From Piscinibacter gummiphilus (GTDB lineage: Bacteria > Pseudomonadota > Gammaproteobacteria > Burkholderiales > Burkholderiaceae_C): DNA of 64,000 nucleotides. Of the stretch, positions 63,883 through 64,000 are shown piece after piece. The position numbers were made by a program, and so were the translations under genes. Location: assembly GCF_032681285.1 (NCBI RefSeq), contig NZ_CP136336.1, positions 3,273,001 through 3,337,000 of the forward strand. The letters are read 5' to 3'. The notes below the pieces were generated by a model. That model searched no databases and was not told the origin of the DNA. It was given only the letters and a program-made list of their open reading frames with translations. The stretch's first letter is position 1; every line of letters begins with the position of its first letter.

Positions 63883-64000
63883 GCGCCGCTCCAATGGTCA
63901 CGCCGGCACAGGCCGCGCGCGTCGCAGAAGTCGCAGGTGGGCACTTCACCCAGCGCTGGCAGGCCAGCGCCGCGGCGGATGCGCGCGAGGTCGGCGCCGA
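63879..64000 (-). CDS. addB: AddB C-terminus, gene continues past the right edge
   Basis: The last 39 codons are visible, ending at the TGA at 63879-63881 that overlaps the addA start. They contain CDFCDARGLCRRDHW, which supplies three of the cysteines of the AddB iron-sulfur cluster (C-x2-C-x5-C spacing). The position directly ahead of addA confirms it. No other part of AddB can be assessed. Confidence 0.82.
   Translation of the reverse strand, partial: GADLARIRRGAGLPALGEVPTCDFCDARGLCRRDHWSGA

Overview
The window is a high-GC stretch of ordinary, densely packed chromosome. It most likely comes from a betaproteobacterium of the order Burkholderiales, near the Rubrivivax/Leptothrix/Methylibium/Rhizobacter group. 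That placement is an inference from gene content and order: dnaX-ebfC-recR, alaA-hom-thrC followed by molybdenum cofactor genes and clpB, AddAB rather than RecBCD, rnhA beside a methyltransferase and gloB-mltD, and the residue style of the proteins. I see no tRNA or rRNA gene, insertion sequence, prophage, integron or CRISPR array. The one RNA gene is the small SRP RNA at 53908-54002.

Layout. 1-5.5 kb holds an MFS exporter (cut by the left edge) divergent from its AraC-type regulator, a secreted Cache-domain protein, an uncharacterised protein with a roadblock-like C-terminus, and a secreted alpha/beta hydrolase behind two operator-like palindromes. 5.6-7.9 kb is nadA-nadC plus a ComFB-like gene. 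7.9-13.4 kb is an acyl-CoA catabolic block: two crotonases, a hotdog-like protein, an acyl-CoA ligase and a nitronate-monooxygenase-like flavoprotein. 13.4-16 kb has a di-haem peroxidase, a YtkA-like lipoprotein and a divergent AraC regulator. 16-19.1 kb has nadB and a second copy of the roadblock-like protein. 19.2-31.3 kb runs leftwards: alaA, hom, thrC, mobB, moeA, moaD, a HAD hydrolase, then (after a DapA-like gene on the other strand) a hydrolase, moaE, crcB and clpB.

31.4-41.9 kb carries an Mth938-like protein, a Bcp peroxiredoxin, a surface-polysaccharide acyltransferase, a PIN-PhoH ATPase with an unusual leader, acuI-prpE, an NlpC/P60 peptidase, moaA and mobA. 41.9-50 kb has an RND efflux pair, rnhA, a methyltransferase, gloB and mltD. 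49.9-54.8 kb has recR-ebfC-dnaX, a divergent PurM-like enzyme, the SRP RNA and three tiny overlapping genes. 54.9-64 kb has a solute-binding protein, a kinase-HDOD-GAF protein preceded by a pseudokinase-HDOD protein, and addB-addA.

How the genes work together. Molybdenum cofactor synthesis is represented by moaA, moaD, moaE, moeA, mobA and mobB. De novo NAD synthesis is represented by nadB, nadA and nadC. Hom and ThrC make threonine from aspartate semialdehyde. AcuI and PrpE fit a route from 3-carbon acids or acrylate to propionyl-CoA. The parts least explained by known families are the kinase/pseudokinase-HDOD pair, the two roadblock-like paralogues, the phoH leader, the PurM-like enzyme and the three small coupled genes at 54.0-54.8 kb.
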